From assembly GCF_963678635.1 (NCBI RefSeq), contig NC_087068.1, forward strand, positions 25,213,311 to 25,277,310: a stretch of DNA of 64,000 bases, read 5' to 3'. The position numbers were made by a program, and so were the translations under genes. Positions 46,645-57,725 of this stretch are shown here, in pieces. Every line of letters starts with the position of its first letter. Positions within the stretch are counted from its first letter, which is position 1. The notes under the pieces are model-generated. The model did no database searches, had not been told where the DNA came from, and saw only the letters and a list, made by a program, of their open reading frames with translations. The DNA comes from Symsagittifera roscoffensis (Eukaryota > Xenacoelomorpha > Acoela > Convolutidae).

Positions 46645-47337
46645 ATGGATTTAATGGCTGAAACGAACAGATACCCACTCGATTTGGAATTTCCCATCGA
46701 GTTCGGCGAATTTGTTTCTAAGACTTCAGACCCACCACGTGTTATTCTAGCAGTGGGACAAAACGAATATTCGGAAACTAACCTAACCAACCCATTTTTA
46801 AAAGCAATACTTTCATACCAAAATATCGTCGACAATATAAAACTACCGACTCATTATGTGCGCGACAATATGATGGTTATCCGCATAGAAAAGTTCGCAG
46901 ACATTCAAAGTTTCGCTGAGAATGTTCAAGTCGAACACCTGAAGTATCTTGTTAGTGACACAGTGTCGCTTAATGTCCAACACGTGAATAATTCTGATTC
47001 AAATAAACTCAGCTTGAAAGTACACATTTATCCTAATGGGGCGCAAGACGAAACGGGGAAGAGTGTTTCAACCTTTGCAACAGTTGGCCCGAAAGAAAAG
47101 ATCGAGTTCATAAAAAACTGCGTGATTTGTGTTTTTCTGAACAGTCCTGCAAAAGAAGTGCCAGCATTTCAGAAATGTTTCAGGGTTGAAACAGCCGATA
47201 TCTTGACAGGTATTAAGAAGTTTTTAGCTCTGAAATCGGATAAAGAAGGAGAAACAAAAATTTCCGAATTCTTGGATAAAGACGGCGGAATCCTGATTGG
47301 CTTTAAAGTTACTCATGTTCTCACTGCAAAAGCTTGA
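46645..47337 (+). CDS. Unknown 230-residue protein at the right of the virus-like element
   Basis: An intact frame from ATG 46645 (MDLMAETNRYPLDLEF) to TGA 47335-47337. A second ATG at 46654 is possible. It is evenly composed, without low-complexity runs, signal peptide or membrane helix, and looks like a folded, beta-rich protein (alternating hydrophobics in DNMMVIRIEKF, NKLSLKVHIYPNG, GGILIGFKVTHVL). No family was recognised. Its better coding quality than surrounding DNA and its place after the polymerase suggest a gene of the virus-like element. A minor capsid or DNA-binding role is possible but unsupported by any motif. Confidence 0.65.
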   Translation: MDLMAETNRYPLDLEFPIEFGEFVSKTSDPPRVILAVGQNEYSETNLTNPFLKAILSYQNIVDNIKLPTHYVRDNMMVIRIEKFADIQSFAENVQVEHLKYLVSDTVSLNVQHVNNSDSNKLSLKVHIYPNGAQDETGKSVSTFATVGPKEKIEFIKNCVICVFLNSPAKEVPAFQKCFRVETADILTGIKKFLALKSDKEGETKISEFLDKDGGILIGFKVTHVLTAKA

Positions 47338-47555
47338 AATCTTAATAATTTTCAAATTTTCTATCTCCTAATCCTTTACAGGGTTCATATCTATACGATA
47401 CATATCATTTATGAAACACTTTCATGGAAAATTGCCATTTATTCATTAGCAATATATCAGAGGTTTATTTTTGTAATTAGTTAGATTTCTTATCCATATT
47501 TACCAATTATACCAAAAGCAGTGTTTCCTTTTTTTTTATCTTTTCCAGAGTCTAA

Positions 47556-47960
47556 AATGAACTCTCAAACTATTATCGTTTTTTATGCTTGGGGCCAGAT
47601 GTTACATCTAGCCATAGCCATACTTAATTACACTTTGCATTGGTTGTTTTCTTTAAAAAAGTAGGCAACGAATCAGGACGAAAAAAAAGCACGCATAAAA
47701 TTAATAAAACTGTTTCAAAACAAAATGTTTAACGATTTCGTATATTACTATAACGAAGTTCAAAAACTGCTCGGAAACATCAAACGAAAGCTTGTTACAT
47801 ATGATTCGTTCAGATAAGATAACCTTGGTGTTTTATTAGCAAATACTATAAAACACCAAGTTTATTTGTACGAATCCCATCTCAAAGCCTTAAAAACGCT
47901 CTATTTTGCCAAAATTTCTACACCGCACTTATTGAAAGGATTTGTTAGATAAATGGTGCT
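47556..47960 (+). pseudogene. Possible short coding remnant
   Basis: An ATG at 47556 opens 35 codons (MNSQTIIVFYAWGQ). In another frame, 47665-47817 reads NEVQKLLGNIKRKL after a charged run, and the same frame continues past a stop (47815-47817) as LLANTIKHQVYLYESHLKAL. It looks like a decayed small gene, perhaps of the virus-like element. No family was recognised and chance is not excluded. Confidence 0.25.
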
Positions 47961-50941
47961 TTTTCGGCCTGTGGTCTACTCTCAAAACTATTTTGAATGT
48001 ACATTATTTTTGACATTAATAGTTTTTTTTAGGCAAAGCGCTTTTTGATTTCTTCTCTTTTAATTACTTTTCTCTAGCGTGATAAAAGAAAATACGATAC
48101 AAACATCTTAAAAAAGCTAGCATCAAAGATATTGATATATTTTAGAGCTCAAAAAGAGATCATTTTTTTGGACTTCAACGCACCGTGAAGTTAGTATTGA
48201 ATTACGAAAAATACTTTTTTAATGAGAATTTACGTTATGCCGGCCTTGTTTGATTTTTTTGAGGTCGAACTGCTTTTACAGTTCCTAAAATTTTCGTCTT
48301 GATTTGAAGCTTCAAAGAGCCAAAAACAAAATAGACAACTCCATTATAATCATTTAATCGATCTTGAAATTCCATGACACCGATCAGTACGATTATTTGA
48401 AGACAGGATTGTAGTTTGACCTAGAGTTAGCTAACAGTTTTTACTTCAGACCGATTATTACTGAGTGCGGGAAACAAAGAATCATTGGATTTGAAAATCC
48501 GTACCATTCCGAAAATATATTTCTGCGAAACAACTGTTACTCTTCAACTGAGCTCAAGCATTACCTGAATGACCCAATTTAGATTGAGGAAAAACTATTA
48601 TGGCCCATTACCGTTATTTTGTAATCAATTTGCTCCTATCAAAATTTTGCGGTCAGAAAGCAAACTTCAAACAATGTATGCCTTGAGCTTGAAGCTAGAA
48701 GATTCTTTGCAGTTGCAATAGTCTTCAACAATATAAATTTGGCAATCGAGCCTTGCTTAGTTTAGTAGCCGGACAGTCCTACACAGTCCGAACGTCGCAG
48801 AAGTGATTGGAATTAAATTGGTAGTCGACACTTAATCGAATGGGACACAAGCCGAAATGGGATACGATTTCCAGCCTTTGTGAAAGCTGACCTAAAATAG
48901 GTTGTAAATTTCCTCTCCAATTGGTTTGATTGGGTTTCTTTAAAACCGTTAAAAACGAATTTTCAGCTCTACAAAAGTCTTCAGGGTCAAGAAGGATATT
49001 ATTCGACAAGAATTGAGAAGTTTGTAGCTTCTTCGGTTCGCAAATTCTAAATTTCTAGATTAAGGACGACGGTATTTTCTGCGCTTTTTAAGTGGCTCTT
49101 TTCCTATCAGTACTTTTCTTTCATTATTTGCAGATATTCAACTTTCGTTGTCCTTTCCTAGCGACACGGACCGACTTCGCTTGCGATGTTCAGACTGTAT
49201 TGTAGACTTAGCACCATTTTAAATGGCATATTCATTTGATTTAATTGTGGTCATAGTATAAAACTGAAAACTGGAAAAACTAAAAAAAAAAAAACTGAAA
49301 ATCTGGTTCTGTGGTCATATTATAAACTCATGACAAATAAAAAATGCGAACAGATTGGTACTTATCCAGAAAGAAGTCAACAGCTGAATTACAGGGAAGG
49401 AAACAGAAACATATATTTTCCTCATCCATTTGTGTAAATTTAATTATGGTGATAACTCTGTGTCATATTTTATGCTCATTTTTATGAAACCCTACAAAGT
49501 ATACCTACTAATTTATCTAATTAGCAGAAGTGTGCTGAAAGGAGGGCTCAATGTACAACCATTGTAGATTTTTGCCAAAGCGTTAGAAACAAGCACACGT
49601 CTGCTAATCAGCTCTTTTCCCCATTTTTTAAAATGTATATGATCTGGAGGACGGTGCGTTTACCTGTTTATTTTACAAAGAGTACAAACGATTCAAAAAA
49701 GCCTTATATTCTTAACAAACAGGCTTCTCTGAATCATTCTGCGCCGTTATTGAACATGACTGCTTATATCAGGGCAAAGCTTTAAACGTTCCGACTTGAC
49801 TGCACTGTATTGTTCCGATTGCGTTTTGAAAACAAAAAATGCAAAATTTCAAAAAAAAAATTTTTTCATGATTTGGATTTTTCACACTTTGGATCATAAT
49901 CACTATTCCCCCCCTATTGCAATAAGGGGGGAAATAGTTAAGAAGGTTTGGATGAAATTTATTGAAATAACGTCAACCAATAGGAATGCAAATTGAAATA
50001 ACGTCAACCAATAGGAATGCGACAGAATGCATTTCTGAGAAATACAAAACCAATCCAGTTGAGCATAAATGAAACGTATTTTTTAAGGGAGGGGGGAGAT
50101 TCTTTACAAGGTACCATATGGGGGGGGGGGGAAATAGTTAACATGATCCCACACTTTCTTAAAACTCATTTCCCCGCAGACGCAATTCAAAGTACAAAAA
50201 AAACTAATTTTGCTTAATTTTAGAGAATTTGGGCAGGATGATTTTGTGGGCAGGATAGCACTATGGTTTCAGATGCTTTTTAAGAAATGGCCAAAAATGT
50301 TAGTTGTATAGTCGAAAATTCCTTTTTTCTTCAAAAGTTGAAAAAAGTCTCATAATCCAATGTTAATGTAATTATCAAAAAATTACAAAATATTTGCGAA
50401 GATTTGTTTCCAGACACAAGAGTGTTTGCACTCTAGGTGTTTCTTTTCATCCAGACAACTCTTCACTTAACAACAAGCTGAATTTTTGGTGGATTTTTTT
50501 CACAAACTAAAAATTTTTGATGTCCTGATATATGTTTAAAAGCTGAGCTCAGGACATCGATGTTTTTCAGCCGAACAACAAACTGTTCATCTACTTGACA
50601 ATGCGCGTGAGGAAGAGTTTTAAGTTGCGAGGTGACAGTCGGAACTTTCAGGGTTTCTTCTTGAAACGAGCAGTCTTGTTGATATTTGAAGTAAAAAATG
50701 CTTGAAGGCTGAATGCTTGGTAAAATTTAAATTGCATAATTAAAAATTAAATAATCCCCGGTGAATCTTTGTGCAGGTTGATTCAAGTGAGTCAATGAAA
50801 GAAAATTACAGTGGCATTTGGTTGAAATCAGATAATCTTGGCAAAAAAGTTTTGGCCGTTATTACGAAGAATTAGAAGAAATTTCAAATGAATCTAAAAA
50901 TTCAAAATTACAAATACATTACAACAACAAATAGCAGTTTG
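47961..50941. other. Non-coding sequence with small repeats
   Basis: No supported gene. At 49903-49940 a hairpin pairs CTATTCCCCCCC with GGGGGGAAATAG around TATTGCAATA. A 28-bp direct repeat (TTGAAATAACGTCAACCAAT and following bases) occurs at about 49961 and 49993. GGGGGAAATAGTTAA recurs near 50120 after a poly-G run. Broken coding-like stretches near 48470-49060 could not be assigned. Confidence 0.5.
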
Positions 50942-50953
50942 CGGGTACAAACA

Positions 50954-51386
50954 GGGGCGGATCTAGGATTTTCTTGAGGGGGGGGGGGGGCGGATTTTCA
51001 AAAAATTTTCAAAAATTTTGACGACCTTTTTTTTTAGGTCGATCAGATTAATTTTCAGAGCTCTCCCAAAGAAGTAAAAAGACCCTGTTTTGGCCAAATT
51101 TTCTGCACCGCAGGCAGTTTTTTGAAAAAACAGGTCAAAAAAGCCGTTTTTGGGCACTTTTTGGGTAAAATTTGACAAAAAAACGCGTTTTTTTTGGCGC
51201 GCTCTCCCCCTTAAAATTAGTATATATTGGCGCCGAAGGCACCTTTAAAAAAATTTTAGGGTCGGTCGGCCCAAAATGGATTTCTTAAAAAGTACCAAAG
51301 GGGGACCCTTTGGGTTGGCAGGGGTTCGAATTCCTGAGGGGAAGGGCGTCCGCCCCCCCCCCCCCCCCGCCGCCCATCCCTAAATC
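50954..51386. mobile_element. 433-bp non-autonomous element with 12-bp flanking repeat
   Basis: CGGGTACAAACA occurs at 50942-50953 and again at 51386-51397, flanking a 433-bp segment that begins GGGGCGGATCTAGG and ends in a C-rich tract and CCCATCCCTAAAT. The segment contains the palindrome-like GCGCGCTC and GGCGCCGAAGG. 61624-61870 holds a related stretch in inverted order, and 19850-19960 a shorter match. A target duplication of 9-12 bp would suit Mutator-like elements, but the ends form no clear terminal inverted repeat. No protein is encoded. Confidence 0.65.
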
Positions 51387-51397
51387 GGGTACAAACA

Positions 51398-54224
51398 TTA
51401 CTTAAAGACTAAGCAACAGCGTAAAAATTTTAGCAACAGCGTTAAAAAATTCAAATTGACAGCACCGATTTTTGCCTGGAATTGGATCTAACTAAGTCTA
51501 ACGAAAAAGGCAAATTTTCCGTTAAGAAAATAACAAACTTTTTATTGGTTTTAAAAGAACTGAATTTTAAATTTTTTTTACAAGCCCTGCCATAAAATGC
51601 ATTAATTGTAAGACTCCCTACCTCGTAAGATCCCCGTATTTTTTTCAGTGGGTCAAGATATAAAAAATACTGGTAATTGATTTTTACTTTTTAAAAGATA
51701 TAGTTTGCTTCTGCCAAAAAAATCACTGTTCGTATTATCTTAGCAAAAATTGGACATTTTGAAGATCTGACACAAACACAGTTTAGGACACGGTTGCTAC
51801 AGAAAAAACTTGAAGATACAATATGTATATTTAGGTCAAAAGAAGCAACAAATTTAAAAATAAATCTTTCTATTTGAAATCTTTCTTTAAATCTTTCTAT
51901 TAAATAAATCAACGTAACTATTTTGAACCACAATTTACGCACACACAGCCTTTTTTTTTATCTGATTCACAAAAATTTAATAAAATTCTGATTTGAATTA
52001 TCCGGGAAAAACCTTTAAAACTTGAAATTGAACACGCGTTTAACTCAAAATGGATGATCTCTGAAGATGGCATAGTTTTGGGACATACAGATATATTTTA
52101 CTATGCGTGATTATATTAGTGCTGATTTAAATTATCCGGACAAAACGCATTTAACTTGAATTTAAAACAAGTTTTTCTTAAATTAGATTAGCTTCAGACA
52201 AAAAATGATTAAAACTAAACTTGCTTAGAATTTTAATATGGTGCAATTAAGCTTGCAAAACTCGGGTCAAAAACTTGAATCCGAAAATAACTGCGCAATG
52301 AAAAATTACGCCAGAACTGTTGTTTCATTTGCTCTTATATAGCCCAACAACATTCACGAAAGGTATAATCGTCTCAATTTTGTATAATTAAATTTATTTC
52401 CGTTTGATAGCAAAAATGTCTATTCTACTTTACAAAACACCAATTTTTTATTTAAAAATTTTTTTAGACTTTTGGCGCCAAATTTGGAGATTTTAGTCCC
52501 GAAAAATTTTGTTGGGCTATATAAGTGGCTCATTTGATCTATTTTTGTCAGCAATTGAACCAATAGTTTTGTCGTAATTTATAATTGACGAAAAATTTGA
52601 GTTTTGGGGTTGAGTTTTGGACCAAAATTTTGCAAAATGAAATCAAACATTTTTTTACGTTTCATACTCACTTATCTTTGAACTTGACAGAAAACATTCA
52701 TTAATGGAAAGCTTTTTCATTGGCAAAAAGGGGAAAGTTTCAATACCCTAAGTTTCTTAATAATTAAAATTATTTCAATGTCCAAAAATCAGAAAAAACT
52801 TTAAAAAAAAATTAGATGCAATAAAAACACTGACCTTGTTTAGAAACAAATTAGAAACAGTTTTTGACATTGATGGACTATGGCTCTTTAAAAAAATATT
52901 TTTGGCTTCTGGTATGAAAATGGCCGCAGACAAAGCAGTAAGCTTACAGATAAGGGGTCTGGTCTTCTTTGTAATCATGTGGCTACTTAGGAAAGTTACA
53001 TGTGCAGAAGAGTCTGGCGCCAAAGAATAGTTACTTGACGTTCAAATACCAAGAAACTCGACGAGCGATTACATTTGAGCCAATGTCATGTAAAAAAAAT
53101 AAATTTAGAAAAGATTATAATCTGTTTTATGTTTGATCAGCAAATCGACTCCCGTATCTAAAGCTAATTCATGTCTTGAAACTTAGAATTAAATTTCATG
53201 CGATTTTTTTGTCACTATTCAGTTCATTGTTATTTTTAATCCGTACGAGTTAGACAAATTTACTAATTACAGTGATAAAAACAAAATAAATAACTGAAAA
53301 AAAATGGGGGATGAGCTTTTTTCAAATTGCCGAACTAGTAGTGATTATCTCTTAGCTTATTTCTGACTGACCAAACCAAACTTGTGTAGTCAATAATTCT
53401 TTTCGATGTATGCAAACTACACTAAAACAAACGGGCATACTTCAAAATATGAAATAAGTGTTCACACTGCACGTATTAATATCAAGCTATAAATCTGTTG
53501 TTTAGAGAAAAAAACTGTCCTGCATTTTAATAGTTGGTAGAGTAACGGGTCATGGAAATTTTTTTTCTTCCAAGATATAGCTATGAAACAGTTTTGACAC
53601 AGGGTTGAAATTTTGACACATGCTAGATGAAATAATTGAAGGAGCTTATTAGATCTAATTGAGATCTTCAGTTTTGAAAGCATACAATAGCCAATATATC
53701 AAAGCTAGTTTCAGATGTGCTCTTGCGACGGAAAAATCCTCGCAAACAACACAAGGAATTTGAATTTTTGGGCTCAACTTTGATCTCTGGGAAGCTGATG
53801 AGCATGACTTACTTGTGTCGGAAAAATCAACAGACAAGATAACTTAAAAAATCATTTAGTTTCCGCGTCAAAAAATAGAAAATGAGCTAAGTTCAGAGAA
53901 GTCATAACTGTTTACGAGGACCCTATTCACGAAGCGAAGCAGTCATTTTCCGAAATATTTGTTTGAACGGTTCTTTTTCTTGCTTATTTTGATCAACAGT
54001 GCAAAAATACTCGTATATATTTAATCAGTGCTGTTTGTGAGGATGATTTCACAGCATAAAATAAACCTAACTGCAATTGGTTAAGATATTTGATCTTTTA
54101 TGCCTTCATCGCAAAATTTCTCAAAATTTAATAGAGGGAACATATACTTCGAGAAAAGTCAATTAGCAGCAAGGAAACAGAAACATTTCTTTTGAATTTC
54201 AAGAACAGTAGATGAATGCCAATT
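51398..54224. other. Non-coding sequence, no gene seen
   Basis: AT-rich DNA with only short frames lacking domains. Apart from the inverted-repeat element at 52332-52529, nothing is recognised. Confidence 0.5.
52332..52529. mobile_element. 198-bp miniature inverted-repeat element with 7-bp target duplication
   Basis: Terminal inverted repeats CTTATATAGCCCAACAA (52334-52350) and its exact complement (52509-52525) bound an AT-rich, non-coding interior. TCATTTG lies directly outside at 52325-52331 and 52530-52536. Perfect 17-bp arms plus matching flanks make this a MITE-type insertion. The transposase superfamily is not determined. Confidence 0.72.
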
Positions 54225-54480
54225 TTTGATAATTTTTTGAGAAAACTGGATTGACAGATGAAGTTTTTTTTTCTGCTCGGAAATCTGAAAATTAGAATCC
54301 AATTTCGAAATAAGAAAACGATCACGTTTTCCGTGGCCTTTATACACTCGCTGTTCGATAGAGGAGTTTGGCTCTTTTAACAAAAGAAATGAACTGTGCC
54401 AATCAAAATTGCCAATAAGTGAACAATCTCTTTCTGAAAAAAATCATCACGACCTATATAGGAGTATTCATTTTTTTAAT
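54225..54480 (+). repeat. Dispersed 270-bp repeat, copy 1
   Basis: Shares an ordered set of segments with 56984-57245, 60625-60900 and 60945-61225: GAAAACTGGAT, TTTCGAAATNAGAA, CGATCACGTTTTCCGTG, GCTGTTCGATA, TTTTAACAAAAGAAATGAA and ACGACCTATATAGGAGT. All four copies are in the same orientation. Confidence 0.7.
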
Positions 54481-55130
54481 ACATTTTACAATGCACTTAA
54501 ATACATTTTTACTTTAAAAAAGCAATTTTTACCTCATGTCTAAACTGATGCAATTTCTATCTGCACCAATGATTTCTAGTTGAAAAAAATAATAATTTGA
54601 AGATTGAATTCCGATTCTGCAATGATCAAACTCTAAGAACAACTAACTCATTATTCACACAATATAATTAATTTGCTCTCACTCAATTGTGAAAGTGTAG
54701 AGAAGCAATAATGAAGCCATCAATTTATTAATTCCACTTCTAAAAGCATTCATCAGAGACATATACATAATAGCACCAACATAAATTAAAAGTTTAGTTC
54801 AGCCCCAGGCGAACGTGCAATGCAGTTAATGACAACAATCAAAATTCCATTTAATATGTTCAGTTTCTAATTGAAGAAGAGAAATATCAAAAACTCACAA
54901 TAGAAGATATGGAAGTGTTAATGAACAAGAAAATAAAACAAGAAAATTAGAATTTGATTTTATCTACCTGAGTAAAATCTAAATATTTCATACTCAAATT
55001 ATCGATTTGAATCAAAGATTTCAACAGAGGCGAAACTTGGCTTCGCAAACACTAGCGAGAACATGACAAAAAACAGCTCTATAAAATGCAATATGAAAAT
55101 ATTAGAAATAAGCTTCGTATTAGTAAAAAT

Positions 55131-55206
55131 TTGGCTACGCATCAGTTTCGAACCTGCAACCTAGAGATTATGAGTCTCAGACACTAACCACTCAGAAACG
55201 GACTAT
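55131..55206 (-). tRNA. tRNA-Met-like sequence (probably pseudogene or SINE)
   Basis: The minus strand reads CTGAGTGGTTAGTGTCTGAGA, a D-arm/A-box-like part, then the anticodon loop CTCATAA (CAT) with four stem pairs GAGA/TCTC, then a T-loop GGTTCGAAACT matching the B-box. The acceptor and outer T-stem pairs are poor, so a functional tRNA is unlikely. A tRNA-derived repeat or decayed gene fits better. Confidence 0.5.
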
Positions 55207-55687
55207 TAATAGCCACAACTAAACAAAAGAATAGATTCTAAGCAATTTCCAATGCTAGTGAAAATTCCAAATAAATGAACACTTTTATTTGCGAGTTAGG
55301 TTTAAAAAAAGAAGGTTCGTAATAATACACTACGCTGATCGCTAGTGTAAATAGTATTTTGTTGCCTACTCTTCAAGCAAAATTTGAGCTACGATTAAAA
55401 AAAAACTTGGAAGATGAGTTCATTAAGACTTGAACATGCCAGCCATATTCATTGAAAAATTCAGCAGATGACTTATTCCAGGAGCATTCAAATTAGAATT
55501 CGTAACTAAAATCTGAAACAATCTGATCACCGATGGATAACAATCGCCTGACAAATAATTACTGTTAGGCCTATAACAGCAGGGAACAACTACAACAGAT
55601 ATCATATAGTAAAAAGAGCAGCATTTTTCAAGGCTTTTCAGCAATTAAACTGTTATAACATAGTTATTGAAAAATATTAAACTGCAT

Positions 55688-55907
55688 CTATTTCCTCTGC
55701 TATAAAATTTGCCATCAATTGAATTCAAGAAAATACATTTTAAATAGAAAATAGAACAGCACTGCAAATTTTAAATTCTAGATAAGCCACAAGCTTTCTA
55801 TTTCCTCTGTTATAAAATTTGCCATCAATTGAATTCAAGAAAATACATTTTAAATAGAAAATAGAACAGCATGCAAATTTTAAATTCTAGATAAGCCACA
55901 AGCTTTC
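55688..55907. repeat. 110-bp tandem duplication
   Basis: Two nearly identical units, 55688-55797 and 55798-55907, each starting CTATTTCCTCTG. They differ by one substitution and a small indel. They lie just downstream of the minus-strand coiled-coil gene's stop (55963), so possibly in its 3' UTR. Confidence 0.85.
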
Positions 55908-55962
55908 AAGGCACTCGACTTGATTCTTTGCATAAACTAGTTTTGAGTTTTTCATGTCAAAT

Positions 55963-56226
55963 TCAGTCATCCGTGTTTCTTTTTTGCGTCCCGGTAACAC
56001 TCTCGGTGGTAGCTGTGGACGTTGCGGTAGCACTGGCTGTTGTTGCCGGATGTCGATTAGGTGTCCGACTGGATGGTATGTTGTATTCAGTTCGGACAAA
56101 GTTAGCTAGCAGTCGGATTAGGGATGCATTTTCGTTCCTCACTTTTGTGTAGCTTTTCGACATGGTTTCGTATTCTGCCAGTTGCACCTCTAGTTGAGAT
56201 ACCCTGTCTATTAACTGCACTCGTTC
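55963..56226 (-). CDS. Coiled-coil host protein, terminal exon
   Basis: On the minus strand the acceptor CTTTAG precedes GAACGAGTGCAG. The exon reads ERVQLIDRVSQLEVQLAEYE with a heptad pattern, continues through NENASLIRLLANFVRTEYN, and ends in a Thr/Ala-rich tail and a stop at 55963. Its entry phase is 0, like the two exons upstream. It is the C-terminal end of a coiled-coil protein whose family is not recognised. Good evidence for a real exon: intact splice site, heptads and matching phase. Confidence 0.65.
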   Translation of the reverse strand, partial: ERVQLIDRVSQLEVQLAEYETMSKSYTKVRNENASLIRLLANFVRTEYNIPSSRTPNRHPATTASATATSTATTESVTGTQKRNTDD

Positions 56227-56353
56227 CTAAAGAGCGAAAAAAAAACACCAATATTAGCAACTCTTCGACTTTGGTTCTTTTTCTTGTCAATCTATATTTA
56301 AAAGGATTTGAGAAAAACTATCACAGTAAATTCCCACTTGATTCGAGAAAAAC

Positions 56354-56410
56354 GTTTTGAGCTCTATCCTCCAGGTATTGCTGAGCTGTAGATATCGTTT
56401 GAACACTGCC
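56354..56410 (-). CDS. Coiled-coil host protein, internal exon
   Basis: On the minus strand the acceptor TTTTTTGCAG precedes GGCAGTGTTCAA. The exon encodes GSVQTISTAQQYLEDRAQN, 19 codons in phase 0, ending at a weak donor AAC/GTTTTT. Helix-prone residues would continue the coiled coil. The donor is the least certain part. Confidence 0.5.
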
Positions 56411-56720
56411 CTGCAAAAAATCTTCCCAGCGTTTATAAAAAGCAATGACTATAAAATTTTATCATTATTTTTATAACGCTTGCAAATCGCAAGCTTAATT
56501 ACAACGAATGCCTTTAACCGATTTGATTTTTTAGACTGCACCGACCCCTGACCAGGAAAATCCGTAATGATAGCATGGTTGGGGATATGAGGATGAGCCA
56601 ATGCCTTTCCAAAATAATATTCTTCTTAGTCGAGAAGATATAATCAAAACAGGTTGCTGCTGTTCCTTAACTTCCATTTTATTTGATTACTCAAATTTAA
56701 AAACTGAAGATTATTATCAC

Positions 56721-56819
56721 TTGTTTTTCTCTCTGCACTTCGTCCCATTTGGAGGAACTCATGAAGACACTCAGCTCACTGTTCAGTCTCCTGATTTCCT
56801 CCTCCAGCTGTGAAACTTG
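56721..56819 (-). CDS. Coiled-coil host protein, internal exon
   Basis: On the minus strand the acceptor TGTTTTAG precedes CAAGTTTCACAG and the donor is AAACAA/GTGATA. The exon is 33 codons, phase 0 at both ends, and reads VSQLEEEIRRLNSELS with clear Leu/Val/Ile heptads, then SSKWDEVQREKQ. Another possible exon lies just upstream (about 56870-56930, AEVNNIANWQLEK), but its splice sites are weak. Confidence 0.65.
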
Positions 56820-56983
56820 CTAAAACAGGAAAATATATATTTGAAATTCCAAATTCCGCTTTTTTTTCCATTTCCTTGCGTTCATTACTCTTTTCCAACT
56901 GCCAGTTGGCTATGTTATTGACTTCAGCCTTACATTGTTGACTTACATGTTTGACCCTTTTTTGAAATTAACCCAATTTCAGA

Positions 56984-57245
56984 AAACAGGATCAATAGGT
57001 AAAACTTTTATTTCGCTGAGTTATCTGATAATTAAATTCCATCTTCGAAATTAGAAGTCGATCACGTTTTTCGTGCCCTTTTTGTTTTTGTCAGTCAATA
57101 GTGGACTTTGCTTTCCTTTTAACAAAAAAAATGAAGTGAATTTGAAAAGATATCAAAAGTCAAAACGCGAAAAATCAAAATTCAGCTTGAACAAATTTTC
57201 CTGAAAAAAAAATATCACCAAGACCTATATAAGAGTAATCACTAC
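56984..57245 (+). repeat. Dispersed 270-bp repeat, copy 2
   Basis: Matches copies at 54225, 60625 and 60945 in order and orientation: GAAAACAGGATCAATAGGTA, TCTTCGAAATTAGAAGTCGA, ACGTTTTTCGTG, AAGACCTATATAAGAGT. It sits in an intron or the upstream region of the coiled-coil gene. Confidence 0.7.
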
Positions 57246-57650
57246 GTTCATTACAATGAACAAGAATAAAGAACACTCGTACTTTCAACTAGAATGAGAC
57301 TAGAATGAACAACACTTGCACTTTCAACAATAAAGCAAGTTGCCTACAGTGCAAGAAAAGAAAAATCAAAGATGTGGCAACTAAACCCACGATCTTTGAG
57401 CAGACACCTGTTGAGCCGAAAAACAAATTGATTGTTTTTACATGGTTCACCTAACTAAAACAATTTAAAAACTTCAAGTCCACCTCCCTGACAATACAAA
57501 GAGCAACACTTGCACCTGCATAGAAAGTTGCTTACAGGACAAACAATTGTGATGTGAAAACTAAGCCGACAATGTTTTAGAAGAATGACGAAGTCCAACA
57601 ATTCAATGATTTCCAAATTTTTTAAATTGCATATATACTGAAAAAACAAG

Positions 57651-57725
57651 GTCCTGCCGAGAGTCGGACCCCAGACTTTAGGTTACAAAGGCGACGGCGT
57701 TAACTCTAGGCCCAGTGGGAAGGAA
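57651..57725 (-). tRNA. tRNA-like sequence (probably pseudogene or SINE)
   Basis: The minus strand reads GGGCCTAGAGTTAACGCCG (A-box-like), a stem-loop CCTTT-GTAACCT-AAAG, and GGGGTCCGACTCTCGG, resembling a T-arm with GGTCCGACTC at the B-box. The anticodon is ambiguous (AAC if the four-pair stem is right). It is not a canonical tRNA. Confidence 0.35.

Noticed and set aside
48470-49060. Stretch of plausible plus-strand peptide segments
   Set aside because: Several stops in every frame and no motif; could be a decayed gene but not supportable.
50975-50992. Poly-G and poly-C runs (also near 20466, 50120, 51350) as G-quadruplex controls
   Set aside because: They are single homopolymer runs, prone to assembly error, and lie in transposon or non-coding DNA.
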